DNA of 6,108 nt from Rhodothermales bacterium (GTDB lineage Bacteria > Bacteroidota > Rhodothermia > Rhodothermales > VXPQ01), in the NCBI GenBank assembly GCA_028283985.1, contig JANQSQ010000014.1, positions 1-6,108 on the forward strand. The letters run 5' to 3'. The notes beneath the pieces are model-generated. The model was not told where the DNA came from. It worked only from the letters and a program-made list of their open reading frames with translations, and searched no databases. Shown one piece after another: positions 1-5,990 of this stretch; positions within the stretch are counted from its first letter, which is position 1, and every line of letters begins with the position of its first letter. The translations under genes and the position numbers were made by a program.

Positions 1-698
1 GGCGCAGGAGATACGCCCGTTCGGACCGGGTGCGCGCAGGCGTTGCCGTCCGCAAATTCCTCGATGCGCTTCCGAGTCTCTTTCTTCTCTTCGTGGTGAT
101 CGGCGGCATCGTGGCGGGCGTCTTCACAGCGACCGAAGCATCCGCCGTGGCCGTGGTCTACGCGCTGGCGCTGGCCCTTCTGTACCGGGAGGTGTCCCTG
201 AAGGATCTGCCGTCCATTTTGCTGCAGTCCGCTTCCACCACCGCCATCGTGATGCTGCTGGTAGGCACGTCGATGGGGTTGTCCTGGGCGATGTCCTACG
301 AAAACATTCCCCAGAACGTGGCCACGACCCTTGTCGCGCTCAGCGACAGCCCGATCATGATCCTCCTGATCATAAATCTCGTGCTGCTTTGCGTGGGCAC
401 ATTCATGGACATCACGCCAGCGGTGCTCATCTTCACGCCCATTTTTCTGCCCATCGTGACGGCGCTCGGAATGGACCCCGTTCATTTTGGCATCGTCATT
501 GTCCTGAATCTCTGCGTGGGCATATGCACGCCGCCCGTGGGCACGGTGCTGTTCGTGGGGTGCGGCGTGGCGGGCGTACCCATTACCCGGGTGATCCGGC
601 CGCTCATGCCGCTTTACATCGCCATGATCGTGTCACTTATGATCGTTACGTACGTGCCGGAGCTCAGCTTGTGGCTTCCGCAGGTATTCGGATTCTGA
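1..698 (+). CDS. dctM: TRAP transporter large permease, C-terminal part (5' end outside window)
   Basis: This is the large membrane subunit of a tripartite ATP-independent periplasmic (TRAP) transporter. It imports organic acids such as C4-dicarboxylates, sialic acid or related solutes, using a sodium or proton gradient together with a small permease and a periplasmic binding protein. The frame is open from base 3 to a TGA at 696-698, giving 231 visible residues; the family is usually about 425-430, so roughly half is present. A GTG at 30 is internal and not a credible start. Visible DctM hallmarks are GVFTATEASAVAVVYA near residues 39-54, GTFMDITPAVLIFTPIFLPI near 132-151, and NLCVGICTPPVGTVLFVG near 169-186. 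Several hydrophobic helices separate them. The family is certain from these motifs; the substrate cannot be read from this subunit. The partner genes would be upstream, outside the window. No clear terminator follows. Confidence 0.95.
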   Translation, partial: RRRYARSDRVRAGVAVRKFLDALPSLFLLFVVIGGIVAGVFTATEASAVAVVYALALALLYREVSLKDLPSILLQSASTTAIVMLLVGTSMGLSWAMSYENIPQNVATTLVALSDSPIMILLIINLVLLCVGTFMDITPAVLIFTPIFLPIVTALGMDPVHFGIVIVLNLCVGICTPPVGTVLFVGCGVAGVPITRVIRPLMPLYIAMIVSLMIVTYVPELSLWLPQVFGF

Positions 699-730
699 TC
701 TGTGGCCGTCGATCCGGCGTAGAATGCATA

Positions 731-750
731 TGGACTATATTGGACTATAT
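731..750. repeat. Perfect tandem 10-bp repeat (TGGACTATAT x2)
   Basis: TGGACTATAT occurs twice head to tail, at 731-740 and 741-750. The first seven bases, TGGACTA, occur again at 767-773. The repeat lies 33 bases after the dctM stop and about 325 bases before the ATPase start. One helical turn of spacing would suit side-by-side binding of a regulator, but that is inference; replication slippage explains it equally well. Confidence 0.6.
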
Positions 751-944
751 CAGGGGGGCTGACGGGTGGACTACAGGGAAGCTATATCGTGTGACAGAGG
801 ACTTGATTCTGTATCGCAGAAGGGCGAAGCCGTCGCTCGATGTGCGATTGCGGGGTTGCTGAACAAAGCGATGACGACGGAGTATCGCACTGCGTTACCG
901 GACGCAGAGTTTATGCAGATAAGCGTCCAGGGTCTTTTTAGTTT

Positions 945-973
945 CGGACATGAATGCAATGTCTCCCGATAAT
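945..973 (+). promoter_or_regulatory. Possible sigma70-type promoter for the ATPase cassette
   Basis: CGGACA (945-950, four of six bases of the -35 consensus) and GATAAT (968-973, five of six of the -10 consensus) are separated by 17 bases. Transcription from here would leave a leader of about 95 bases before the ATG at 1076. A match of this quality can occur by chance, and a Bacteroidota-type sigma factor would prefer a different -7 element. Confidence 0.28.
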
Positions 974-1075
974 TGATGTGCGAAACAGTGTGGTCACGCA
1001 CAAAGCAAGGAAGCGGGGCGCTGATTGATGAGAATCCGGTGACGAGAAGGGGCGCAACCACGATAGGAAGTCGTA

Positions 1076-2317
1076 ATGCTCAAAAAACTGACCATCCAAA
1101 ACTTTAAGTCGTTCAGCGACGTCACGGTCGATTTGCCGCGTTTGGCGGTCTTTTTTGGGCCTAATTCTGCTGGCAAGAGCAATTTGCTGGACGCCATCCA
1201 GGCTCTTGCATGGATTGGGAATGCGCGCCTGTTGTTCGACGCGATCGGGCACCCGCTACCGGTGCGCGGCTATTCTTTCGAAAAGTTTCGCTTTCCTTCC
1301 GGGGGGTTGCCTGCATTGTTCAAACAAGGATCTGCCCAGTTCACGCTTGAAGCTGAATTGATTGCGGAAAAAGAAAGGTATCGCTATCGAGTCACGCCAG
1401 AGATGGACTTTACGTCCGGACAACTTGGTATTGCCGATGAATATCTCGCCCTGCTTGGGCCAAGAGGAAATCTGCAAGGAGCCCCTGCTATCGAACGCGT
1501 GGAAGACAATCTCCACATCGGACGGAAAGGTATATCGGGCCCTCCGCGGCAGGAGCCGGTCGGCCTGAATCACTCTGTTCTTTCTGATCGAAGTCTGGGC
1601 GGCGATGGATATCCCTGGCTGGAGCAAGTCCGCACAGAGTTGTTGAAGTGGCACATTTATTACCTTGAGCCGCGGACGGCGATGCGCGTCGAGCAGCCCC
1701 CTTCGGATATGTTCGATATTGGCGTGCAAGGGGAATATATTGCGCCGTTTTTATATAAACTTCAGGCTCAGAAGCCCAGGTATTTCGAAGCCATCTCTCG
1801 TACGCTGCGGTCAATAGTGCCGAGCGTCGAAGCGCTAATGGTCGAACTGGACGAGCGGCGGGGCATGCTGGATCTGTCGATCCGTCAGGGAGGCATCAAT
1901 TACTCCTCCAGAATTTTGTCCGAAGGAACTCTCCGGATACTGGCGCTCTGCGCCATCGCAGTAAATCCCTGGGGACGGTCCCTGTTTGCACTCGAAGAGC
2001 CGGAGAACGGCGTTCATCCGCGTCGCCTCGAGTTGATCGCTCAACTTCTTTTCACTTTAGCCATAGAACAAGGGAACCAGGTTATGGTTACGACACACTC
2101 GCCGCTGTTCTGCGATACAATTCTGAAGCAGGGTGCATCGGGGTCTGGCGACGTTGGTCTGTTCAATGTTCGCCGCGAGGGGCAGGAATCAGTAGTCGAG
2201 CCTTTTGAGACGACAGGACCTTTGTTTGAAGACACCGAGATTGCCGAGGCGCTCACGACCAGAACAGAAGACGGATTGTTCCAAAGCCTGTTGTTGCGGG
2301 GGCTTATCGATGAGTGA
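1076..2317 (+). CDS. AAA family ATPase (AAA_21/OLD-type, ABC-like head), putative defence ATPase
   Basis: A 413-residue ABC-type ATPase of the AAA_15/AAA_21 group, related to the ATPase halves of OLD, AbiLi and AriA proteins. The N-terminus LKKLTIQNFKSFSDVTVDL is the typical first strand of RecF/SMC-like heads. Walker A is GPNSAGKS (28-35). An ABC signature LSEGT is at 281-285. Walker B with catalytic glutamate is SLFALEEPENGVHP (302-315, E307/E308), and the switch histidine is in TTHSP (339-343). The middle, about 90-270, is divergent and has no long coiled coil. There is no C-terminal nuclease domain, so it probably relies on the next gene as effector. The start ATG 1076 has AGGAAG at 1065-1070, five bases upstream, and is followed at once by the family N-terminus. 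The stop lies inside the next gene's start region, implying translational coupling. GC appears lower than in the flanking genes. The ATPase family is certain; the defence role is inferred from architecture. Confidence 0.92.
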   Translation: MLKKLTIQNFKSFSDVTVDLPRLAVFFGPNSAGKSNLLDAIQALAWIGNARLLFDAIGHPLPVRGYSFEKFRFPSGGLPALFKQGSAQFTLEAELIAEKERYRYRVTPEMDFTSGQLGIADEYLALLGPRGNLQGAPAIERVEDNLHIGRKGISGPPRQEPVGLNHSVLSDRSLGGDGYPWLEQVRTELLKWHIYYLEPRTAMRVEQPPSDMFDIGVQGEYIAPFLYKLQAQKPRYFEAISRTLRSIVPSVEALMVELDERRGMLDLSIRQGGINYSSRILSEGTLRILALCAIAVNPWGRSLFALEEPENGVHPRRLELIAQLLFTLAIEQGNQVMVTTHSPLFCDTILKQGASGSGDVGLFNVRREGQESVVEPFETTGPLFEDTEIAEALTTRTEDGLFQSLLLRGLIDE

Positions 2318-2924
2318 TCGAGCAGTGGTTGATCTTTTCGTTGAGGATCAGGCGCATGAAGGATTTTTGAGACCACTCCTCCACCGCGTTGCCGAGAATG
2401 AAGGATTCAAGCTCTCTCTTCAGTTTCGAAACGCTCGCGGAGGAGTTAGCCGTGCTATGCAAGAGTTCCAGGATTATCAGCTGCTTCTGGAAAATGATTT
2501 TCCTCCGGGAAGAAGCCCCAATTTGCTGGTTGTCGCCATGGATGGAAACTGTTCGACATTCACTGTGAAAAAGACTCTAATTGAGGAGAGCACGAAGGAA
2601 AATTTTCGCCACATGCTTATTTCCGCATGTCCGAATCCGCACATTGAGCGGTGGTTTCTCGCCGATCCGGATTCCTTTCACAAGGTCGTTGGATACCGGC
2701 CGAATGTCGGTCCCGAAAAATGTGAACGCGGGCACTACAAGCATCTTCTCAAGACCGCTGTAAAAGAAGGTGGACATATTCCGACGTTGGGTGGCGTCGA
2801 GTTTGCGAGCGAACTTGTAGCGGAGATGGATTTCTATCGGGCAGGCAAGAACGATGCCTCCTTCAAAGCTTTTTTGGACGACCTGCGCAGCGGGCTGAGG
2901 TCTCTTCGTCACAGAGGCAGTTAA
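2310..2924 (+). CDS. Toprim-like partner protein of the AAA ATPase (DUF4276/RloB/AbiLii-like), putative effector
   Basis: A 204-residue soluble protein with no signal peptide or membrane segment. The ATG at 2310 overlaps the last 8 bases of the ATPase gene, with GCGGGGG (2296-2302) as a likely ribosome binding site. The frame is open further upstream inside the ATPase gene, but the first strand of the fold begins right after this Met (VVDLFVEDQAHEGFLRPLL, residues 6-24). The pattern resembles a Toprim fold: a beta strand ending in a conserved Glu (E12 in LFVED), a second hydrophobic strand ending in Asp (LLVVAMDGN, D78), and a third acidic motif NPHIERWFLADPDSF (109-123, E113 and D119). The length fits the roughly 200-residue DUF4276-like proteins that pair with AAA_15/21 ATPases. 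In such pairs (PARIS AriA/AriB, AbiLi/AbiLii) the small protein is thought to be a nuclease unleashed by the ATPase. The exact Pfam family is from memory and uncertain; the fold and pairing are better supported than any specific activity. Confidence 0.75.
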   Translation: MSDRAVVDLFVEDQAHEGFLRPLLHRVAENEGFKLSLQFRNARGGVSRAMQEFQDYQLLLENDFPPGRSPNLLVVAMDGNCSTFTVKKTLIEESTKENFRHMLISACPNPHIERWFLADPDSFHKVVGYRPNVGPEKCERGHYKHLLKTAVKEGGHIPTLGGVEFASELVAEMDFYRAGKNDASFKAFLDDLRSGLRSLRHRGS

Positions 2925-3083
2925 CAGTAGAACCTCATGGTGCTTACTCCTTGAGTTGCAGAGTTGTTATCCTGTGAAAAGAAGTAGACTTAGCCCATGT
3001 TCTCAAGCCAAGTAAGGGCAAAGAGAGAGTCTATCATTGTGGCCGTAACAACTAGCCGTTTTTCGGTTCCGTATATTGAAACC

Positions 3084-3430
3084 ATGAGACGCCGCCGTAA
3101 AATCCTTTTCTTGTTCCTGTTCTTTATTCCCCCTGTTTCGGCGGCGGGGCAGGTGCAGGCGCACGAGGCGGCGGCGCAGGCATGGGAAGCGGCGGTGACG
3201 GTGCACATGGACGTAACGGAGGCGTGGGCGGCGGCGCGTTGACGGGCCACATCATTGCACGGCAAAGACTGCGAGAGACGCCGCAGATCGGGCGTGGGAC
3301 GTCTACCTGGATGCCCCGGCGCGACGGCGGGCAATGCCGGGCAGCGCGGGAAATGGCTTCTTGCATTCCATGCCAATTTCCTTTTTCGTCGTTTTCCATA
3401 TTTTACCTCCGTGTTTTCCGGTACTTTTAA
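3084..3430 (+). pseudogene. Possible frameshifted small secreted Gly-rich protein
   Basis: The ATG at 3084 opens a 52-codon frame (to 3242) that begins MRRRRKILFLFLFFIPPVSA. This is a textbook export signal: four arginines, a ten-residue hydrophobic core, then a plausible VSA-AG cleavage site. Right after the core, the same DNA read one base back (frame of 3182) gives a Gly-rich stretch with GGGAGAGARGGGAGMGSGG, continuing to a TAA at 3428-3430. The switch falls at a run of five C (3129-3133); one more C would join the signal peptide to the Gly-rich frame. This suggests a broken gene, a phase-variable homopolymer, or chance overlap in GC-rich DNA. There is no Shine-Dalgarno before 3084. I do not recognise the product. 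It overlaps an antisense candidate at 3124-3399, and at most one of the two is likely real. Confidence 0.25.
3124..3399 (-). CDS. Small hypothetical Pro-rich protein candidate (good ribosome binding site)
   Basis: A 91-codon minus-strand ORF whose start (ATG, complement of 3397-3399) is preceded by GGAGGT (complement of 3405-3410) at a spacing of five bases, the best Shine-Dalgarno seen in the window. The N-terminus MENDEKGNWHGMQEAI is hydrophilic and plausible. The C-terminal third is almost all Pro and Ala (for example PAPPPRAPAPAPPPKQGE), which is simply the complement of the Gly-rich tract. I recognise no family. There is no signal peptide or membrane segment. The ribosome site argues for it; the low-complexity composition and overlap with the signal-peptide ORF argue against. 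Confidence 0.25.
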   Translation of the reverse strand: MENDEKGNWHGMQEAISRAARHCPPSRRGIQVDVPRPICGVSRSLCRAMMWPVNAPPPTPPLRPCAPSPPLPMPAPPPRAPAPAPPPKQGE

Positions 3431-3504
3431 GCGTTTCCTGTCCCACATAGTCCCACCTTCTACCGCTTCGGCACTATTAGATATAAGCCCCTCCATTCTC
3501 CGTC

Positions 3505-4347
3505 ATGCCACGTACCCTTTCGATTTCCGCTACGGCAACCCGACATGTCACCCCACCGCATACCTTTCCGGTGTTTGGGACCCTGCTGGTTCTTGCCCTC
3601 GGTTTTTCCGCTTGCTCCGGTGCGGACGCAGATCCTCCCGCCGCCGGGAGGTATGCTGACGAAACTTCTTCATCCGATATATCCCCGGACGATTGGCGCC
3701 CGCTTTTCGATGGGGAAACCTTGAATGGATGGATCGGGCTTGGCCGCGATGCGGTTCCCCAAGGCCATTGGCAAGTGGAGGACGGAACCATTCGCAAGGT
3801 GGCTTCAGGGACCGTTCCGGTGGCCGAGGACGGCCAGCCGCTTTTGGGCGGCGACCTTATGACGACGGAGACATTCGGGGATTTCGAGTTCGCCTTCGAG
3901 TGGAAGGTGGCCGAAGGGGCGAACAGCGGGGTCAAGTATAACGTCTCCGAGGAATTGTCCACCTCCCATGTGCCGAGGTATGCGGCGCTCGGATTCGAAT
4001 ACCAGGTGCTGGATGACGATCGGCATCCCGATGGCGCATTGCCTTCCCACCGGAGCGGAGCACTGTACGACATGATTCCGGCAGGGGAGGCCAAGGCCCT
4101 GAAGCCGGTCGGAGAGTGGAACGAGAGCCGCATCGTGTTTGAGGGGATGCATGGGGAGCATTGGCTGAACGGCGCCATGGTGGTCGAGTACGACATGGAT
4201 AGTCCGCGCTTCGACTCGCTTCTTGCCGCCAGCAAGTATGCCGATATCGAGGGGTTTGCCGACCGCCGCGTCGGACATATCGTGTTGCAGGATCATAGCG
4301 ACGACGTATGGTTCCGCAATCTCCGGATCCGGGAGATTGACGAGTAG
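3505..4347 (+). CDS. DUF1080 / 3-keto-disaccharide hydrolase-like lipoprotein
   Basis: A 280-residue secreted lipoprotein with one DUF1080 domain, the concanavalin-like fold now called the 3-keto-disaccharide hydrolase domain. Characterised relatives cleave 3-keto-glycosides; here the substrate is unknown. Residues 1-37 form a signal with a hydrophobic stretch (VFGTLLVLALGFSAC) ending in a lipobox Cys at 37; residues 38-60 are a flexible linker rich in Ser, Asp and Ala. The domain follows: LFDGETLNGW (67-76), WQVEDGTI (89-96), FEFAFEWKVAEGANSGVKYN (127-146), FEYQVLDDDRHPDG (164-177), SGALYDMIP (184-192), GEWNESRIVFEG (203-214), HWLNG (219-223) and HIVLQDHSDDVWFRNLRIR (258-276). All usual blocks are present and the length is normal. 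ATG 3505 is the first Met after an in-frame TAA at 3484, and there is no Shine-Dalgarno, as is common in Bacteroidota. It probably sits on an envelope face. It is followed by a separate transporter gene 182 bases on. Confidence 0.93.
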   Translation: MPRTLSISATATRHVTPPHTFPVFGTLLVLALGFSACSGADADPPAAGRYADETSSSDISPDDWRPLFDGETLNGWIGLGRDAVPQGHWQVEDGTIRKVASGTVPVAEDGQPLLGGDLMTTETFGDFEFAFEWKVAEGANSGVKYNVSEELSTSHVPRYAALGFEYQVLDDDRHPDGALPSHRSGALYDMIPAGEAKALKPVGEWNESRIVFEGMHGEHWLNGAMVVEYDMDSPRFDSLLAASKYADIEGFADRRVGHIVLQDHSDDVWFRNLRIREIDE

Positions 4348-4452
4348 ACGCCTGCTGCATCCGTTCGCTGCGGTTTTTCAATATCAAGGTTTTCTTTGCG
4401 CCCGACACATTCCGGTTTGTGCACAGGCAGGCTTGTGTTCCATGTTTGCCAC

Positions 4453-4481
4453 TTGATAGGCGCAGTGCGATGGCGTATCCT
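4453..4481 (+). promoter_or_regulatory. Probable sigma70-type promoter for the SNF transporter gene
   Basis: TTGATA (4453-4458) and TATCCT (4476-4481) are separated by exactly 17 bases and lie 48 bases before the ATG at 4530. The -35 matches five of six consensus bases and the -10 four of six. The -10 region, read as TATCCTTTG, also resembles the Bacteroidota -7 element TAnnTTTG with one extra base. It is the only good candidate in the 182-base gap, which suggests the transporter is transcribed apart from the DUF1080 gene. No obvious terminator or operator accompanies it. Confidence 0.4.
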
Positions 4482-4529
4482 TTGTTTGCATTCTGTCCGG
4501 CCTTTACCCGCACGCACTGAGTACCTCCC

Positions 4530-5915
4530 ATGGAAACACAAAAACGCGACGTCTGGAGTTCGAATCTCGGCCTTGTGCTGGCCGCTACCGGCAGCGCCAT
4601 TGGACTTGGCAACCTCTGGAAATTCCCTTTCATCACGTGGGAGAACAACGGCGGCGCGTTTGTCCTCGTGTACCTTGTGTGCATTCTGGCGGTGGGGCTT
4701 CCCATCATGATGGCCGAGTTGCTCATAGGCCGCCGGAGTCAGAAAAGCATCGTAGGGGCGCTCAGGGACGTGGGCGGTCCGGCATGGAAGCTTGTGGGCG
4801 GATGGGGCGTGTTGTGCGGGTTCATTTTGTTGAGTTATTACACGGTGATCGCCGGTTGGTCGCTTTTCTATTTCTGGAAATCCCTCGGGTGGACATTCGG
4901 CGGTTTTCCCGCGGATCTTTCGACCGGGGATCTCTTTGGCGCGCAGGTCGGCGACGCAGGGCTCCAACTCATGCTTTCGCTTGCGTTCAGCATCGCCACG
5001 GTCGCCGTGGTGTATTTCGGGGTGCAGAAGGGTATCGAGCGCGTGGCGAAAGTTCTGCTACCTGTCCTTTTCGCTATCCTCATTCTGCTTCTCGTCAGCG
5101 CGCTTGGCATGAGCGGTTCAGGCGAGGCCCTGAAGTTTATTTTCGAACCCCGATTCGGCGAACTCGAGTGGAGCGGCGTGCTCGAGGCGCTTGGCCATTC
5201 GTTCTTTACCCTTTCGTTGGGTATGGGCACCATGGTTGCGTACGGCTCCTATATTTCGCGCAAACAATCCATTGTAAAGTCTGCGGGAGCCATTGTCGCC
5301 TTCGACACGCTGATTGCGCTGGTTGCTACGATCATCATGTTCTCGGTGATTTTCTCGGTGGCCGGATTGAGCGAGGAGGTGGGCAAGTCCACGGTCGGTA
5401 TGCTCTTCATTTCGCTCCCCGAATTGTTTTATACCGCAATGCCCTTTGGGACCGTGCTGGGGCCGTTGTTCTATGTGCTGGTGGCGCTGGCGGCGCTGAC
5501 CTCCACCATCTCGCTGATGGAGGTGGAAACCAGTTTTCTGATTGACGAACGCGGCATGAAACGCCAGAAGGCCGTGGTCGTGTCGGGCGCCGCCATCTTC
5601 GTGTTCACGATCTTTGCGGCCCTGTCGTTCGGTTCCACGCCGGTTATTTCGACGATGGTGGCCTTCGGGAAGACGGGATGGTTCAGCATCGCCGATCACT
5701 TCGTCTCGAACTGGATGCTGCCTACCGGCGGATTGGGGGTAGCGATCGCAGCCGGCTGGTTCATGACGCGCAAGGCTACGGAAGACGAACTGGTGGATGG
5801 TAACCAGCCCGGCTGGTTCCGTTACGGGGCATGGCGATTTTTCATCCGCTATGTGGCTCCGGCGGCGGTGCTGGCGATCATCCTTGCGGTAATTCTGGGG
5901 AGGGACTTTAGTTAG
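4530..5915 (+). CDS. Sodium-dependent transporter, SNF (neurotransmitter:sodium symporter) family
   Basis: A 461-residue inner-membrane transporter of the LeuT/MhsT family, which imports amino acids or related amines with sodium. The length is close to MhsT (about 450). The N-terminus WSSNLGLVLAATGSAIGLGN (9-28), followed by LWKFPF, is TM1 with its unwound centre; G21, A23 and N28 lie where LeuT coordinates sodium and substrate. The TM3 tyrosine pair is LLSYYTVIAGW (100-110, Y103/Y104). TM6 is ALGHSFFTLSLGMGTMVAYG (220-239), with T227 at the LeuT Thr254 position. TM8 has LAALTSTISLMEV (320-332), keeping the Ala...Thr-Ser of the second sodium site. At the position of LeuT Asn286, TM7 appears to carry D259 (IVAFDTL), as I recall for many bacterial members. 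The start at 4530 puts the usual short leader before TM1; no Shine-Dalgarno is visible. The substrate cannot be assigned. Its stop TAG (5913-5915) abuts repeat and insertion-sequence-like DNA. Confidence 0.95.
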   Translation: METQKRDVWSSNLGLVLAATGSAIGLGNLWKFPFITWENNGGAFVLVYLVCILAVGLPIMMAELLIGRRSQKSIVGALRDVGGPAWKLVGGWGVLCGFILLSYYTVIAGWSLFYFWKSLGWTFGGFPADLSTGDLFGAQVGDAGLQLMLSLAFSIATVAVVYFGVQKGIERVAKVLLPVLFAILILLLVSALGMSGSGEALKFIFEPRFGELEWSGVLEALGHSFFTLSLGMGTMVAYGSYISRKQSIVKSAGAIVAFDTLIALVATIIMFSVIFSVAGLSEEVGKSTVGMLFISLPELFYTAMPFGTVLGPLFYVLVALAALTSTISLMEVETSFLIDERGMKRQKAVVVSGAAIFVFTIFAALSFGSTPVISTMVAFGKTGWFSIADHFVSNWMLPTGGLGVAIAAGWFMTRKATEDELVDGNQPGWFRYGAWRFFIRYVAPAAVLAIILAVILGRDFS

Positions 5916-5926
5916 GGTCTGTTAAC

Positions 5927-5990
5927 ACACCTTTTTGAGTAAAAACTACTCCCAAAAGGAGTAAAAATTACTCTGAAAAGGTGTAAAAAA
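5927..5990. repeat. 22-bp tandem repeat that also forms a long imperfect inverted repeat
   Basis: GAGTAAAAACTACTC (5937-5951) and GAGTAAAAATTACTC (5959-5973) start two 22-bp units (5937-5958 and 5959-5980, 19 of 22 bases identical). A third unit begins at 5981 (GTGTAAAAAA) and breaks off. Each 15-mer is itself palindromic (GAGTA/TACTC). The whole block also pairs end to end: ACACCTTTT (5927-5935) with AAAAGGTGT (5976-5984), GAGTAA (5937-5942) with TTACTC (5968-5973), and TACTCC (5947-5952) with GGAGTA (5958-5963), around a CAAAA loop. That is 21 base pairs. The stem is followed by A6 on the plus strand and has no T-run on the 3' side of either strand, so it is not a classical terminator. It could be the end of a mobile element, a protein-binding array, or a hairpin protecting mRNA. 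Confidence 0.75.

Larger units (their letters stand above)
699..1075. other. Intergenic region between dctM and the ATPase cassette
   Basis: No convincing gene is seen in these 377 bases. A GTG-started ORF at 766-972 (68 codons) has a purine-rich AGGGGGG at 752-758, but its translation has no recognisable motif or protein-like pattern, and minus-strand ORFs over the same bases look equally unstructured. The region holds a perfect 10-bp tandem repeat (731-750), a third partial copy of it (767-773), and a possible sigma70-type promoter (945-973) that would serve the ATPase operon. No tRNA, attachment site or clear rho-independent terminator was found. Confidence 0.6.
2925..3504. other. Intergenic region with Gly/Pro-rich, GC-rich tract; no firm gene
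   Basis: These 580 bases separate the ATPase cassette from the DUF1080 gene. The first 150 bases or so are AT-richer and show no motif or terminator I could support. From about 3140 to 3240 the plus strand is dominated by GGC/GCG triplets, so it reads as Gly-rich in one plus frame, Ala-rich in another and Pro-rich on the minus strand. Overlapping long ORFs on both strands (for example 2990-3496 minus and 3255-3659 plus) are expected from this composition. Two small candidates stand out and are listed separately. A TATAAG at 3482-3487 is only 17 bases from the DUF1080 start, with no matching -35, so I do not call a promoter. Confidence 0.6.

Noticed and set aside
389..862. A 157-codon plus-strand ORF overlapping the end of dctM
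   Set aside because: It is a His/Gly/Arg-rich out-of-frame reading of a certain gene, with no motif of its own.
766..972. A 68-codon ORF with a GTG start and an upstream AGGGGGG
   Set aside because: The translation shows no hydrophobic pattern, motif or family resemblance, and the GTG start is weak.
3477..4235. A 252-codon minus-strand ORF opposite the DUF1080 gene
   Set aside because: Ser/Pro-rich antisense reading; the plus strand carries all DUF1080 blocks plus a lipobox.
4348..4385. Terminator after the DUF1080 gene (CCG...CGG before TTTTT)
   Set aside because: Only three base pairs can form before the T-run, too weak to call.
3932..4967. Two long minus-strand ORFs covering the end of DUF1080 and the start of the SNF gene
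   Set aside because: GC-rich antisense frames with no domain; they would span two well-supported genes and their promoter.
4637..5545. A 302-codon plus-strand ORF inside the SNF gene
   Set aside because: Arg/Gly/His-rich shadow of a membrane-protein gene; the overlapping SNF frame has unmistakable family motifs.
5927..5990. CRISPR array or rho-independent terminator
   Set aside because: The repeat units abut with no spacers, and no T-run follows the stem in either direction.
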